Shown piece by piece: positions 1 to 8,341 of a stretch of 64,000 nucleotides of DNA. The notes under the pieces are model-generated. The model worked only from the letters and a program-made list of their open reading frames with translations. It did not search any database and was not told where the DNA came from. The position numbers and the translations under genes were made by a program. Numbering within the stretch: the stretch's first letter is position 1; each line of letters opens with the position of its first letter. This DNA is from Rhizobium vallis (GTDB lineage Bacteria; Pseudomonadota; Alphaproteobacteria; Rhizobiales; Rhizobiaceae): NCBI RefSeq assembly GCF_003985155.1, contig NZ_ML133693.1:1-64000 (forward strand), read 5' to 3'.

Positions 1-818
1 GCGCAAGAGCTACCCAGGTGGGCGGGGTCAGCCTCCAGATCGAGGATGCGCAGACCGACGTCTCCAAGCAGCTCAACCAGGTCAACAATTTCATCGCAGC
101 GGGCGTCGATGCGATTATCGTGACACTGGCGGATACTTCCGCGGCACCTGGCATCAGCGAAGCGGCGCAAAAAGCCGGCATTCCGCTCGTCTATCTCAAT
201 CTTCAGCCGGACAATATCGACCGGCTTCCCGAGAAGCAGGCCTATGTCGGCTCCAAGGAAACCGACTCGGGACGACTGGGCGCCGAGGCCGCCTGTGCGC
301 TCTTGAAGAAGAATGGAAAGGCAGGCGACGCACAGGCCTACATTCTTATGGGCGATCTTGCCCACCAGGCCTCGCGCGACCGCACCTCGTCGGTCAAGAA
401 AACGCTCGCGGCAGGTGATTGCAAGGGTGTGACCATCGCCGACGAGCAATCCGCCGCCTGGACGCGGACCAATGCGATGGACCTGACCACGAACTGGATC
501 ACCGCAGGCCGTCCTATCGACGCGGTCTTTGCCAACAATGACGAGATGGCGATCGGCGCGATCCAGGCACTCAAGGCCGCGGGGGTGTCGATGGACAGTG
601 TCGTTGTGGTCGGTATCGACGCAACGCAGGATGCCCTGGCCGCCATGGCGAACGGCGATCTTGACGTCACCGTGTTCCAGAATGCCAAGGGGCAGTCCGC
701 CGGGGCGCTCGATGCTGCCGTCGCGCTTGCCCGCGGTAACAGCGTCGACAAGCAGGTCATGGTGCCGTTCGAATTGGTCACGCCCACAAACATGGCCGAG
801 TACGCACACCAGAACTGA
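1..818 (+). CDS. Sugar/inositol-type ABC transporter substrate-binding protein (5' truncated)
   Basis: The reading frame is open from the first bases, so the start and signal peptide lie outside the window; about 271 residues are visible. They have the pattern of type 1 periplasmic binding proteins of the ribose/inositol class: an alternating fold with a stretch around GVDAIIVTLADTS, then AYVGSKETDSG, and near the end VVVVGIDATQDALAAM. Such proteins capture a sugar or polyol in the periplasm for a CUT2 ABC importer. The following FAD reductase and TIM-barrel isomerase recall rhizopine (moc) clusters, so a MocB-like inositol or rhizopine ligand is plausible, but this is inference from context. 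An intrinsic terminator-like hairpin separates it from the next gene. Confidence 0.9.
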   Translation, partial: ARATQVGGVSLQIEDAQTDVSKQLNQVNNFIAAGVDAIIVTLADTSAAPGISEAAQKAGIPLVYLNLQPDNIDRLPEKQAYVGSKETDSGRLGAEAACALLKKNGKAGDAQAYILMGDLAHQASRDRTSSVKKTLAAGDCKGVTIADEQSAAWTRTNAMDLTTNWITAGRPIDAVFANNDEMAIGAIQALKAAGVSMDSVVVVGIDATQDALAAMANGDLDVTVFQNAKGQSAGALDAAVALARGNSVDKQVMVPFELVTPTNMAEYAHQN

Positions 819-826
819 ACCTGCCT

Positions 827-863
827 GGCCGGCGTCTCTTCCTCACGAGCGCCGGCCTTTTTT
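827..863 (+). terminator. Intrinsic terminator or attenuator after the binding-protein gene
   Basis: A perfect 8-bp GC stem (GGCCGGCG / CGCCGGCC) with a 15-nt loop is followed directly by six T residues. It begins 9 nt after the stop codon at 818 and ends 12 nt before the next start. It should partly or wholly stop transcription between the binding protein and the reductase. Confidence 0.8.
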
Positions 864-874
864 CGGAGAGCACA

Positions 875-2080
875 ATGAACGGCATCGTCATCATCGGCGC
901 GGGGGAATGCGGCACGCGCGCAGCATTCGCGCTACGAGAGGCGGGATATTCCCGATCCATCAAACTGGTCGGCGCCGAGCCCCATCTGCCATATGAACGG
1001 CCGCCGCTGTCGAAGCCTGCGAGCGGTGCGGTGCAGATGAAGCTGATCTGTACGGAAGACATGCTCGAGGCCGCCGGCATCGATTATATTAAAGGGCTGT
1101 CGGCCTCGAAGGTCGATACCGAAGCCGGCGCCGTAACCCTGAGTAATGGACGGGTGGTGGCTTATGAAAAGCTGCTCTTCGCCACCGGCGCGCGGCCGAG
1201 GCGGCTTACCTGCCCTGGCAGGGAACGCACACTCGACTTTCGCAGCCATGCCGATGCCGAAGCGATCTTCGCCAATGCCAGGGCCGGCCGCAACGTTGCC
1301 GTCATCGGCGGCGGCCTGATCGGCATGGAGCTTGCTTCAGTCCTTCGCGGCAAAGATATCGCCGTCAGTGTCATCGAAGCGGCACCGAAGCCCCTGGGAC
1401 GCGCCGTCCCTCCACGCTTTGCAGAAAAGCTGCATGCCAGGCACGTAGCCGAGGGCGTCGAATTTCACCTGGACCGCGGCGTGGCTGGGATCACGGAGGA
1501 TGGCGTCATCCTGACTGATGGCCGCGTGGTTCGAGCCGATCTTGTTGTCAGCGCAATCGGCGTTGCCCCGGATATTGCGTTGGCGCACGAGGCCGGATTA
1601 TCGACGGGAAACGGGATCTTGACGGATGTCCATCTTCGAACCAGCAGGCCGAACATATTTGCGGCGGGCGACTGCGCTGCCGTGGGCCAGCCCGATGGAG
1701 GCCACATGCGTTTCGAGAGTTGGCGAAATGCGAGGGCCCAGGCCGAGACTGCGGCACGCAACATGATCGGTGCCGCGGAAGCTTTCGCCGCACTCCCCTG
1801 GTTCTGGTCGGACCAGTATGATCTCGGCCTCCAGGTCGTCGGGCTGCCGCAGCCGACACATCAAAGCGTGCTGCGTGCCACTATCGACGGCGAGCTTGAA
1901 TTCTATCTTGATGCAAGCCGGCTCGTTGCTGCAGCCGGTCTTGGCGTCGGCAATGGCGTCGCCAAGGACATCAAGCTTGCGGAGATGTTGATTGCAGCCG
2001 GCATCAATCCCGAACCAGCCGCCCTGGCCGATCCGAGCCTGAACCTCAAGGCTCTGCTGAAAGGCACAAGGGCCGCATGA
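875..2080 (+). CDS. FAD-dependent ferredoxin/rubredoxin reductase family oxidoreductase
   Basis: A 401-residue pyridine nucleotide-disulfide oxidoreductase of the ferredoxin reductase type, the usual length for the family. The N-terminal FAD site is IIGAGECG (residues 6-13), the NAD(P)H site is VIGGGLIGMELAS (143-155), and the second FAD contact is IFAAGDCAAV near residue 265. Such enzymes pass electrons from NAD(P)H to a ferredoxin that serves an oxygenase. In rhizopine catabolism MocF has this role; no ferredoxin or oxygenase partner is visible here, so it may lie upstream of the window. The start is set by a GGAG 8 nt upstream. Its stop overlaps the next start (ATGA). Confidence 0.88.
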   Translation: MNGIVIIGAGECGTRAAFALREAGYSRSIKLVGAEPHLPYERPPLSKPASGAVQMKLICTEDMLEAAGIDYIKGLSASKVDTEAGAVTLSNGRVVAYEKLLFATGARPRRLTCPGRERTLDFRSHADAEAIFANARAGRNVAVIGGGLIGMELASVLRGKDIAVSVIEAAPKPLGRAVPPRFAEKLHARHVAEGVEFHLDRGVAGITEDGVILTDGRVVRADLVVSAIGVAPDIALAHEAGLSTGNGILTDVHLRTSRPNIFAAGDCAAVGQPDGGHMRFESWRNARAQAETAARNMIGAAEAFAALPWFWSDQYDLGLQVVGLPQPTHQSVLRATIDGELEFYLDASRLVAAAGLGVGNGVAKDIKLAEMLIAAGINPEPAALADPSLNLKALLKGTRAA

Positions 2081-2910
2081 TGCAGAAGCTGCTGATTTTC
2101 CAGTCGCTCTGGGCCATGGAGCGAAGACATACGGATGGGTATGAGCGCAGCCTTGACGAAAACATCGCGATGATCGCAGAGGCTGGCTTCGATGGCATCA
2201 GCGCACATTATACCAACCGGATCGAGACCATCAGGCTGAATGAAGCGATCCGAGGGACCGGATTGAAGGTCGAAGGCATTTGCTTCCCGCGCAGTGTCGA
2301 GGATTTGCGTCTGCCGCTCGAGCTTGCCGTTGAATTTCCGGTCAGCCACATCAACCTGCAACCCGATATCCGTCTGCGCCGCATCGAGGATTGCCTGCCA
2401 CTTCTGGACGGCTGGATGCAGCTCGCCGAGGATGCCGGCATTCCCGTGTTCATCGAGACCCACCGCGACAGGATGACGACGGACCTGTTCTTCACCCTGG
2501 ACCTGCTGGAGCGGCGGCCTGATCTGCCGCTGCTTGCCGACCTGTCGCATTTCCTCGTCGCACGCGAATTTCCTTATCCGGTCGATGCGGAAAGCCATGC
2601 CATGATCCATCGCATCCTGCGCAATGCCCGGGCTTTCCATGGCCGGGTCGGTTCGTGCGAGCAGGTGCAGATCGAGATCTCGTTTCCGCACCATCGGCCC
2701 TGGGTCGATCTGTTCCTTCAATGGTGGGACCTCGGCATGCGAGAGTGGCGCAGTCGTGCGGCTTCGAACGCCGAACTGGTTTTTACATGCGAACTCGGAC
2801 CAAAGCCCTACGCGATCACCGGGCGCGACGGCAACGACAGCACCGATCGATGGACGGAAGCATTGTTGCTGCGGCAGATGCTTCGCGATCTCTGGGCGGG
2901 GATTTCCTGA
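2077..2910 (+). CDS. TIM-barrel sugar isomerase/epimerase-like protein
   Basis: A 277-residue protein resembling the xylose isomerase-like / AP endonuclease 2 TIM barrels. Likely metal or substrate acidic residues lie in IPVFIETHRDRM (residues 126-137) and LLADLSHFLV, the places where this fold carries its conserved Glu and Asp/His. It may isomerise, epimerise or dehydrate a keto-sugar or inositol derivative, as IolE/IolI/MocC do; the substrate is not deducible. It overlaps the reductase gene by 4 nt (ATGA), so the two are co-translated. A second ATG directly follows the first at 2080. A strong hairpin lies 33 nt after the stop. Confidence 0.75.
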   Translation: MMQKLLIFQSLWAMERRHTDGYERSLDENIAMIAEAGFDGISAHYTNRIETIRLNEAIRGTGLKVEGICFPRSVEDLRLPLELAVEFPVSHINLQPDIRLRRIEDCLPLLDGWMQLAEDAGIPVFIETHRDRMTTDLFFTLDLLERRPDLPLLADLSHFLVAREFPYPVDAESHAMIHRILRNARAFHGRVGSCEQVQIEISFPHHRPWVDLFLQWWDLGMREWRSRAASNAELVFTCELGPKPYAITGRDGNDSTDRWTEALLLRQMLRDLWAGIS

Positions 2911-2943
2911 TTTCTACCCCAAGTGTGGCTGGCGATAAGCCGA

Positions 2944-2976
2944 ACAGGGATGGTTTTCGCATCGAACCATCCCTGT
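2944..2976. terminator. Perfect 12-bp hairpin after the isomerase gene
   Basis: A stem of 12 perfect pairs (ACAGGGATGGTT / AACCATCCCTGT) with a 9-nt loop sits 33 nt downstream of the last gene of the operon. There is no T tract, so it may be a factor-assisted terminator or an mRNA 3'-end stabiliser rather than a simple intrinsic terminator. Confidence 0.55.
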
Positions 2977-3010
2977 CGGATACAATTCGCCCGGCGAAAA
3001 TCACGAGGAC

Positions 3011-3199
3011 TCAGACCTGTTCGTCGGACAAAGCGAGATCGCGGCGCAGCCATGATGGAAAGGGGCCGAGGCTGTTTGCCATGCGACGGCGTTTCCACCG
3101 GGCAATGACGGTTGCGACAAGAATCTCTCGAAAGCTAAATCGCGAGCAAAGCTCGCTCATGGATGTCGCCAGGCTCTCGCCGGCGTGCTGATTGTTCAT
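3011..3199 (-). CDS. Small basic protein, possibly DUF1127-like
   Basis: A 62-residue frame, ATG at 3199, stop TGA or equivalent at 3011. The second half is rich in Arg/Lys and Trp (VIARWKRRR, then PSWLRRDLALSDEQV), recalling the small DUF1127 proteins common in rhizobia, which end in a Leu-Arg-Asp-Leu/Ile-Gly-type motif. No strong ribosome site precedes the ATG, and an internal ATG about 13 codons further on is another possible start. It is the only credible gene in this intergenic stretch. It could also be chance; the call rests on composition and the terminal motif only. Confidence 0.4.
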   Translation of the reverse strand: MNNQHAGESLATSMSELCSRFSFREILVATVIARWKRRRMANSLGPFPSWLRRDLALSDEQV

Positions 3200-3551
3200 G
3201 ATCAATCGCGGTCAGAATTCTGAACCGCCCTTCTTTCAAACCTGAAGAGCGCAGCGCCGTATCGCGCGGACGTCGCCGTGCGCAGAGGCTGCGTGCGAAA
3301 CGCGTGCCGTCTTCGGATGGTGAAGCTTGAAAGGTCTCGGATGTGATCGAGGGTAGGAGCTTCGGAAGCCTATGCCAAAGAGGCGTTGGACGAAGAAATA
3401 TCTGTCATTGCACGCCTCCATTGTTGGTTGGTTCCTGCACTACCAATAGCTGATTGGGAAAAAGGAGGCAAGGGGGCACCTCATTCAAGCCTTCAAGATC
3501 GCCATCGATACTGATTTTCACCCGGAACCGATGTCGCCTCTGCATCGGCAA
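3200..3551. other. Intergenic stretch without recognised gene
   Basis: About 350 bases between the small minus-strand frame and the promoter of the next operon. I see no credible coding frame, RNA gene or repeat in it. The promoter and operator of the ABC operon follow directly at 3552-3600. Confidence 0.5.
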
Positions 3552-3600
3552 TTGACCACGTCGAGAACATCGTCATAATAATTTTTGCACACGTGCTCAA
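3552..3600 (+). promoter_or_regulatory. Promoter with LacI-type operator for the glycerophosphodiester-like operon
   Basis: TTGACC at 3552-3557 and CATAAT/ATAATA at 3574-3580 form a sigma-70-like promoter with a 16-17 nt spacer. Four bases later comes TTGCACACGTGCTCAA (3585-3600), an imperfect palindrome with a central CG, as LacI-family operators have; the arms TTG/CAA and the core CACGTG are symmetrical. It would cover the transcription start. The operon contains its own LacI-family gene at 9104, the obvious candidate repressor. The mRNA leader would be about 150 nt. Confidence 0.6.
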
Positions 3601-3735
3601 TTTTGTCACTCGGTCGTTACGTTCACCCCCTAGAGCAGGATACGCCACGTTCTCGCGGGGTCTTCGGAACGGTCGTCAAAACCGGTGATGACCCGCCAAG
3701 AGGCCTCACACCGCTCTTCCAGGGAGACGAAGAAG

Positions 3736-5082
3736 ATGACCATTTTGCCGACATTGAAATCCCTTACCGTCGCAGCCGCCATCCTGGCCTCGACCTCTGC
3801 TTTTGCACTCGCCAAGGACGTTCACATCGGCGTCTGGGCCGGCGGCACCGGCCCCAACGACGTCTATCGCCTCGACGCCATCGAGATCGCAGCCCAGCAG
3901 CTGCAGCGCCAGGCCTCTCTCAAGGGCGAAGACCTGAAAATCACCGTCGAGAAGAAGGCCTATTCCGGCTGGGACGACTTCAAACAGGCGCTGACCCTTG
4001 CCGCCGAAGCCAAGACCGCCCCGAACATCGTCGTCAGCGGCCATGAAGATATTGCGCCGTGGTCGCAGGCCGGCCTCATCGTTCCGGTCGAGGATTACGT
4101 CGATCTCGACGCCTGGCCGCTCAACGGCATCTATGAAAACCTGTTGAAGATCGCCTCCTACAACGGCGCCGTCTACGGTGTCCCGCAGGACGCCGAATCC
4201 CGCCCGATGTTCTTCTGGAAGCCTTATATGAAGGCAATCGGCTACAGCGACGCCGATCTGGACGCGCTGCCGCAGAGCGTTCAGGACGGCAAGTATACGA
4301 TGAAGAACCTGCTCGAAGACGCCAAGAAAATGCAGGACAAGGGTCTCGTCCAGCCGGGCTACGGCTTCTATCCGCGCACCAGCAACGGCCCTGACTATTG
4401 GCAGTTCTACACTTCGTTCGGCGGCACGATGGAAGAAAACGGCAAACTCGTTTTCGACAAGGCCGCCATGACCCGCACCTATCAGTTCTTCGCCGACGCC
4501 GTTAAGGCAGGCGTCACCAAGAAGAACCACATCGGTATGCCGGGCGACCAGTGGTGGAAAGAAGTCGCCACCGGCAAGGCCGGCATCTGGGACGGCGGCA
4601 CCTGGCACTATGCCCGCCTCGTCAACCAGGAAGGTCTCAAGGACTTCTTCGGCAACGTGATCTTCACGCTGATCCCCGCCGGCGAAGGCGGCAAGGCCAA
4701 CACGCTGACCCATCCGCTCGTCTACCTCCTGACCGCAGGTCACGACAAGGAAGACACCGATATCGCAGCCCAGCTGATCACCATCGCCTCCGAGCCGCGC
4801 ATCAACGCGCTGCACGCGGTCAAGTCAGCCCATCTCGGCATTTCCGAGGCGGAATCGGAAGTCGACTTCTACTCGGCCGACCGCTGGACCCGCGAAGCGA
4901 CCGAGCGCCTGTTGCCGCATGCCAATGCGATGCCGAACAATTCCGATTTCGGCAAATATTGGAACATCATGTGGAAGAACCTCGAAGCATCCTGGACCGG
5001 TGCCAAGACCGTCGACGCCGCCATCGGCGACGCCGAGAGCGAGCTGAAGAGCACGCTCGGCGACAAGATCGTCATCCGCTAA
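3736..5082 (+). CDS. ABC transporter substrate-binding protein, CUT1 family 1
   Basis: A 448-residue extracellular solute-binding protein. The start chosen is the ATG at 3736, preceded by AGGGAG with 9 nt spacing; upstream in-frame starts would add a non-signal extension. Residues 1-25 form a typical Sec signal (LKSLTVAAAILASTSAFALA). The mature part has the MalE/UgpB two-lobe pattern, with GGTWHYARLVNQEG in the C-lobe. It delivers its ligand to the two following permeases. The phosphodiesterase in the same operon suggests a glycerophosphodiester ligand, as for UgpB; this is inference. A GC-rich hairpin separates it from the permease gene. Confidence 0.9.
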   Translation: MTILPTLKSLTVAAAILASTSAFALAKDVHIGVWAGGTGPNDVYRLDAIEIAAQQLQRQASLKGEDLKITVEKKAYSGWDDFKQALTLAAEAKTAPNIVVSGHEDIAPWSQAGLIVPVEDYVDLDAWPLNGIYENLLKIASYNGAVYGVPQDAESRPMFFWKPYMKAIGYSDADLDALPQSVQDGKYTMKNLLEDAKKMQDKGLVQPGYGFYPRTSNGPDYWQFYTSFGGTMEENGKLVFDKAAMTRTYQFFADAVKAGVTKKNHIGMPGDQWWKEVATGKAGIWDGGTWHYARLVNQEGLKDFFGNVIFTLIPAGEGGKANTLTHPLVYLLTAGHDKEDTDIAAQLITIASEPRINALHAVKSAHLGISEAESEVDFYSADRWTREATERLLPHANAMPNNSDFGKYWNIMWKNLEASWTGAKTVDAAIGDAESELKSTLGDKIVIR

Positions 5083-5097
5083 GACTGAAGCATTCCT

Positions 5098-5123
5098 CCG
5101 GGCGGCGGCAACCCGCCGCCCGG
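5098..5123 (+). repeat. Strong hairpin between binding-protein and permease genes
   Basis: Eleven perfect pairs (CCGGGCGGCGG / CCGCCGCCCGG) with a 4-nt loop CAAC, placed 16 nt after the binding-protein stop and 22 nt before the permease start. It lacks a T tract. It is well placed to protect the 3' end of the binding-protein message and lower downstream expression, as the malE-malF spacer does in enterobacteria. Confidence 0.7.
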
Positions 5124-5145
5124 TCGATCCCGCGAGGAGGCTTCC

Positions 5146-6447
5146 ATGAAATCGTCCAGAAGACTCGGACTGGTGATGATCGCACCCGCGGCGATCATGA
5201 TCGTCCTCTTCTTCCTGCTGCCGGTCGTTCTGACGGCGGTCTTCTCGATGACCAACATGTCGACCGCGACGGGCATATCGGGCGGGGTCTACCAGATCGC
5301 CCCCAATTCGCTGATCACGCTGAAATCGGCAATGCCCGACATCGCCGCCGAATTGGCCGAACCGCGCTATGCGATCGATGAGGCGGGCCTCAAATCCGTG
5401 GAAGGCCTCGGGCTGGCGCCCGGCATCGCCGCGGAATTGCGCGCCAAACACAATGGCGAAGTCTTCCCGACGCGGCGCGACGCCGAGCGCATGATCAAGG
5501 ATCTTGCCGAACGGCCTTCGACGCGCGACGTCAAGCAGATTTCCGAACAGTTCAACCGCTCCGTCGTCAACACACGCTTCGACAGCAAGGGTGAGCTCTT
5601 TTCGGCTCTCGATACGCTGGGCCTCAAGCTGACGCCGGAACAGAAGGAAACCGTCGCAGGCGCCACTTATACCGGCTGGACCTGGACGACCGACAATTTC
5701 TCGCGCATCGCCACCTCGCCCGACATGGCGCGCGTGCTTTTTAATACGGCGCTCTACGTCGCCCTGGTTCTGATGCTCTTCAATGTCGGCTACGCGCTGC
5801 TGCTGGCGATCTGGACGCATTACATGCCGCCGACGCCAGCCTCGATCTTCCGCGGCATTTGGCTGCTGCCGCGCATCACTCCGGTCGTCATCTATGTGAT
5901 GCTGTGGAAATGGCTCGCCTGGGATACCGGCTTCATTTCGGTGCTGATGGGCAAATTCGGCTATCCCCCGAAGAATTATCTGCTCGACACCGCCTATCAT
6001 GCCTGGTTCTTCGTCGTGCTGATCAACGGCTTCATCGGAGCCTCGATGGGCATGCTGGTCTTCTCCTCGGCGATGAAGGCCATTCCGAAGAGCCAGTTTT
6101 ATGCGAGCGAGGTCGACGGCGCCTCACGCTGGCAGCAGATCCGCTACATCATCCTGCCGCAGATGCGCTGGCCGATCCTCTTCGTCACCTGCTACCAGAC
6201 GCTGTCGTTGCTCGCCTCCTTCAACGAAACCCTGCTTTCGACAAATGGCGGGCCGGGTAATTCGACCGAGATCTGGGCGCTCGCCGCCTATCATACCGCA
6301 TTGAGAAACTATGCCGGCAATCTCGAATACGGGCTGGGGGCCGCCATGGCGCTGGTGCTCGTCGTCATCGGCGTGACGCTGTCGCTGCTCTACCTGCGCG
6401 TCTTCAACTACGGCACGCTTGTCGCCAAGCCCCTGATCGAGGATTGA
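5146..6447 (+). CDS. ABC sugar permease, MalF-like, with large insertion
   Basis: A 433-residue inner-membrane permease. TM1 spans about residues 10-34 and the next membrane segment starts only near 197 (VLFNTALYVALVLMLFN), so about 150 residues lie outside the membrane between them, roughly 100 more than usual for this family. That insert (residues 45-180) is charged and helical, with a GLGLAPGIAAELR motif recalling a helix-hairpin-helix. The cytoplasmic EAA loop that docks on the ATPase is SEVDGASRWQQIRYIILPQ (321-339). The start follows GAGGAGG. It partners the next permease gene. Confidence 0.9.
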   Translation: MKSSRRLGLVMIAPAAIMIVLFFLLPVVLTAVFSMTNMSTATGISGGVYQIAPNSLITLKSAMPDIAAELAEPRYAIDEAGLKSVEGLGLAPGIAAELRAKHNGEVFPTRRDAERMIKDLAERPSTRDVKQISEQFNRSVVNTRFDSKGELFSALDTLGLKLTPEQKETVAGATYTGWTWTTDNFSRIATSPDMARVLFNTALYVALVLMLFNVGYALLLAIWTHYMPPTPASIFRGIWLLPRITPVVIYVMLWKWLAWDTGFISVLMGKFGYPPKNYLLDTAYHAWFFVVLINGFIGASMGMLVFSSAMKAIPKSQFYASEVDGASRWQQIRYIILPQMRWPILFVTCYQTLSLLASFNETLLSTNGGPGNSTEIWALAAYHTALRNYAGNLEYGLGAAMALVLVVIGVTLSLLYLRVFNYGTLVAKPLIED

Positions 6448-6449
6448 CC

Positions 6450-7292
6450 ATGGCCGAACGATCGCAGCCATCGGCAAATTACCGCAGCTGGCCTGTCATA
6501 TCGGCACTGACCATCATCAGCCTGCCGCTGCTCCTGATGTACGTCTATCTCTTCCTCGACACCGTGACGGTGAAGCAGCCGGACGCGCTGCTGCCTTCCG
6601 GCTTCACGCTCCAGCACTGGCGCTTCCTGTGGCAGACGACGGCGGGCAAGGCCAACATCTGGCAGGTGACTGTGAACACGCTGCTGTTTTCGGCCTGCAC
6701 CACCAGTCTCGTGCTCCTAATATCGTCGATGGCGGGTTACGTTCTCTCGCGATTGAACGTGCCGGCGCGAGGCTTCTTCCTCGCCGGCGTCATGGTGCTG
6801 CACGCCTTCCCGTCGGTGACGCTGATCATTGCCATCTTCATCGTGCTGCAGATGATCGGCCTCTACAATTCGCTGATCGGCGTCATCCTGGTGAAGGCGG
6901 CGATCGACCTGCCGCTCGGCATCTGGCTGATGAAGGGCTTCTACGACACCGTGCCGTGGGAAATCGAAATGGCCGGCGTCGTCGACGGCGCCTCGCGTTT
7001 CCGTGTCTGGAAGAGCCTCGTGCTGCCACAGGTCAAGCCCGGCATCATGGCGCTCGGCCTGTTCTCCTTCCTCGCCGGCTGGGGCGAGTTCATCCTGCCG
7101 CAGGTGCTGGCGCCAGGCAATGAGGTGCAGGTGCTCTCGGTCTATCTCGCGGGTTTCCTCGCCGACGACAACAATTACGATTTCAACATGTTCAAGGCGG
7201 TCGGCCTCTTCTACCTCGTTCCGGTTCTGATCGCTTATGCGCTCTTCAACAAATATCTCATGAATATCTACGGCGGCGGGAGCAAAGGCTGA
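6450..7292 (+). CDS. ABC sugar permease, MalG-like
   Basis: A 280-residue inner-membrane protein with six predicted membrane segments, the normal size for MalG/UgpE-type permeases. The EAA loop is EMAGVVDGASRFRVWKSLVL, near residue 175. The chosen ATG at 6450 lies 2 nt after the stop of the upstream permease; a TTG two codons earlier is possible. It forms the membrane channel with the upstream MalF-like partner. The stop overlaps the ATPase start by one base. Confidence 0.92.
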   Translation: MAERSQPSANYRSWPVISALTIISLPLLLMYVYLFLDTVTVKQPDALLPSGFTLQHWRFLWQTTAGKANIWQVTVNTLLFSACTTSLVLLISSMAGYVLSRLNVPARGFFLAGVMVLHAFPSVTLIIAIFIVLQMIGLYNSLIGVILVKAAIDLPLGIWLMKGFYDTVPWEIEMAGVVDGASRFRVWKSLVLPQVKPGIMALGLFSFLAGWGEFILPQVLAPGNEVQVLSVYLAGFLADDNNYDFNMFKAVGLFYLVPVLIAYALFNKYLMNIYGGGSKG

Positions 7293-8341
7293 TGCGCATC
7301 CTCCTCGACAATTTTTCGAAGAGCTTCGGCTCGACCAAAGTCATCGAGAACATGCGGCTCGAAGTCGGCAGCGGCGAGATGCTGGCGCTGCTCGGCCCCT
7401 CCGGCTGCGGCAAATCGACGACGCTCTTTTCCATCTGCGGCATTCACCGGCCGACCGGCGGACGCATTCTCTTCGGCGACCGCGATGTCACCGACCTGCC
7501 GAGCCAGGCCCGCAATGTCGGCGTCGTCTTCCAGTCCTATGCGCTCTATCCGCATATGACGGTTACTGAAAACATCGGCTTTCCCCTGAAGGTCAAAGGG
7601 ATGCCGGCTGCCGAAATCCGCAAGGAAGTCGACCGGATCGCCGCCCTCGTCCAGATCGGCAACCTGATGGGCCGACGGCCGGCCGAGCTTTCCGGTGGCC
7701 AGCAGCAGCGCGTGGCGCTGGCGCGCGCGCTGATCCGCAAACCCGACGTGCTGCTGCTCGACGAGCCGCTCGCCAATCTCGACGCCAAACTTCGCCTCGA
7801 AATGCGCTCGGAGATCCGCCGCCTGCAGCGCGAGACCGGCATCACCGCCATCCTCGTCACCCACGATCAGGTGGAGGCGATGAGCATGTGCGACCGCATC
7901 GCCATCATGAAGGAAGGCGAGATCGTCCAGATTGCCACGCCGGCCGAGATGTACAACGATCCTCGCACCGCTTTCGTCGCCGGTTTCCTCGGCAATCCGC
8001 CGATCACCTTCCTGCGCGGCATCATGCAGAACGGCGCCTTCACCATGCCGGAAAGCGAGATCCGCGTTCCGGTTTCGGTCAATGCCGCCGAAGGCACGAA
8101 GCTCACCCTCGGTGTGCGGCCCGAGCATTTCAACCCGGCCGGCGACGTCGCCGTTGCTGGCAAGGTCACCTTCGCCGAGACGCAGGGCCGTGAAAATCTC
8201 TACGACGTGCAGCTTAACGGAGGTTCGCTGCTCCGCTCCATCCAACCGGTCCGCAACGACGTCCATGTCGGCGACGATGTCCGTTGGGCGATCGACAGCC
8301 GCGGCGTGCTCGTCTTCGACGAAAATGGCAGGAGGCTCTGA
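7292..8341 (+). CDS. ABC transporter ATPase, MalK/UgpC family
   Basis: A 349-residue nucleotide-binding subunit. Walker A is GPSGCGKST (residues 35-43), the Q-loop is VVFQSYALYPHMTV, the signature is LSGGQQQRVALARAL, and Walker B is LLLDEPLANLDAKL, followed by a H-loop in VTHDQVEAM. The C-terminal third (from about residue 240) is the MOP-like regulatory domain of CUT1 ATPases, with LGVRPEHF. It powers import through the two preceding permeases. Start and stop both overlap neighbours by one to three bases, as expected in a translationally coupled operon. Confidence 0.95.
   Translation: MRILLDNFSKSFGSTKVIENMRLEVGSGEMLALLGPSGCGKSTTLFSICGIHRPTGGRILFGDRDVTDLPSQARNVGVVFQSYALYPHMTVTENIGFPLKVKGMPAAEIRKEVDRIAALVQIGNLMGRRPAELSGGQQQRVALARALIRKPDVLLLDEPLANLDAKLRLEMRSEIRRLQRETGITAILVTHDQVEAMSMCDRIAIMKEGEIVQIATPAEMYNDPRTAFVAGFLGNPPITFLRGIMQNGAFTMPESEIRVPVSVNAAEGTKLTLGVRPEHFNPAGDVAVAGKVTFAETQGRENLYDVQLNGGSLLRSIQPVRNDVHVGDDVRWAIDSRGVLVFDENGRRL

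Noticed and set aside
3192-3205. FNR-like sequence TTGTTCATGATCAA
   Set aside because: One half-site is imperfect and it overlaps the start codon of the small frame rather than a promoter position.
3706-6000. Long open frames on the minus strand opposite the CUT1 binding-protein and permease genes
   Set aside because: They mirror strongly supported plus-strand genes, have low-complexity Arg/Gly/Asp-rich translations and no family motifs; they are by-products of high GC content.
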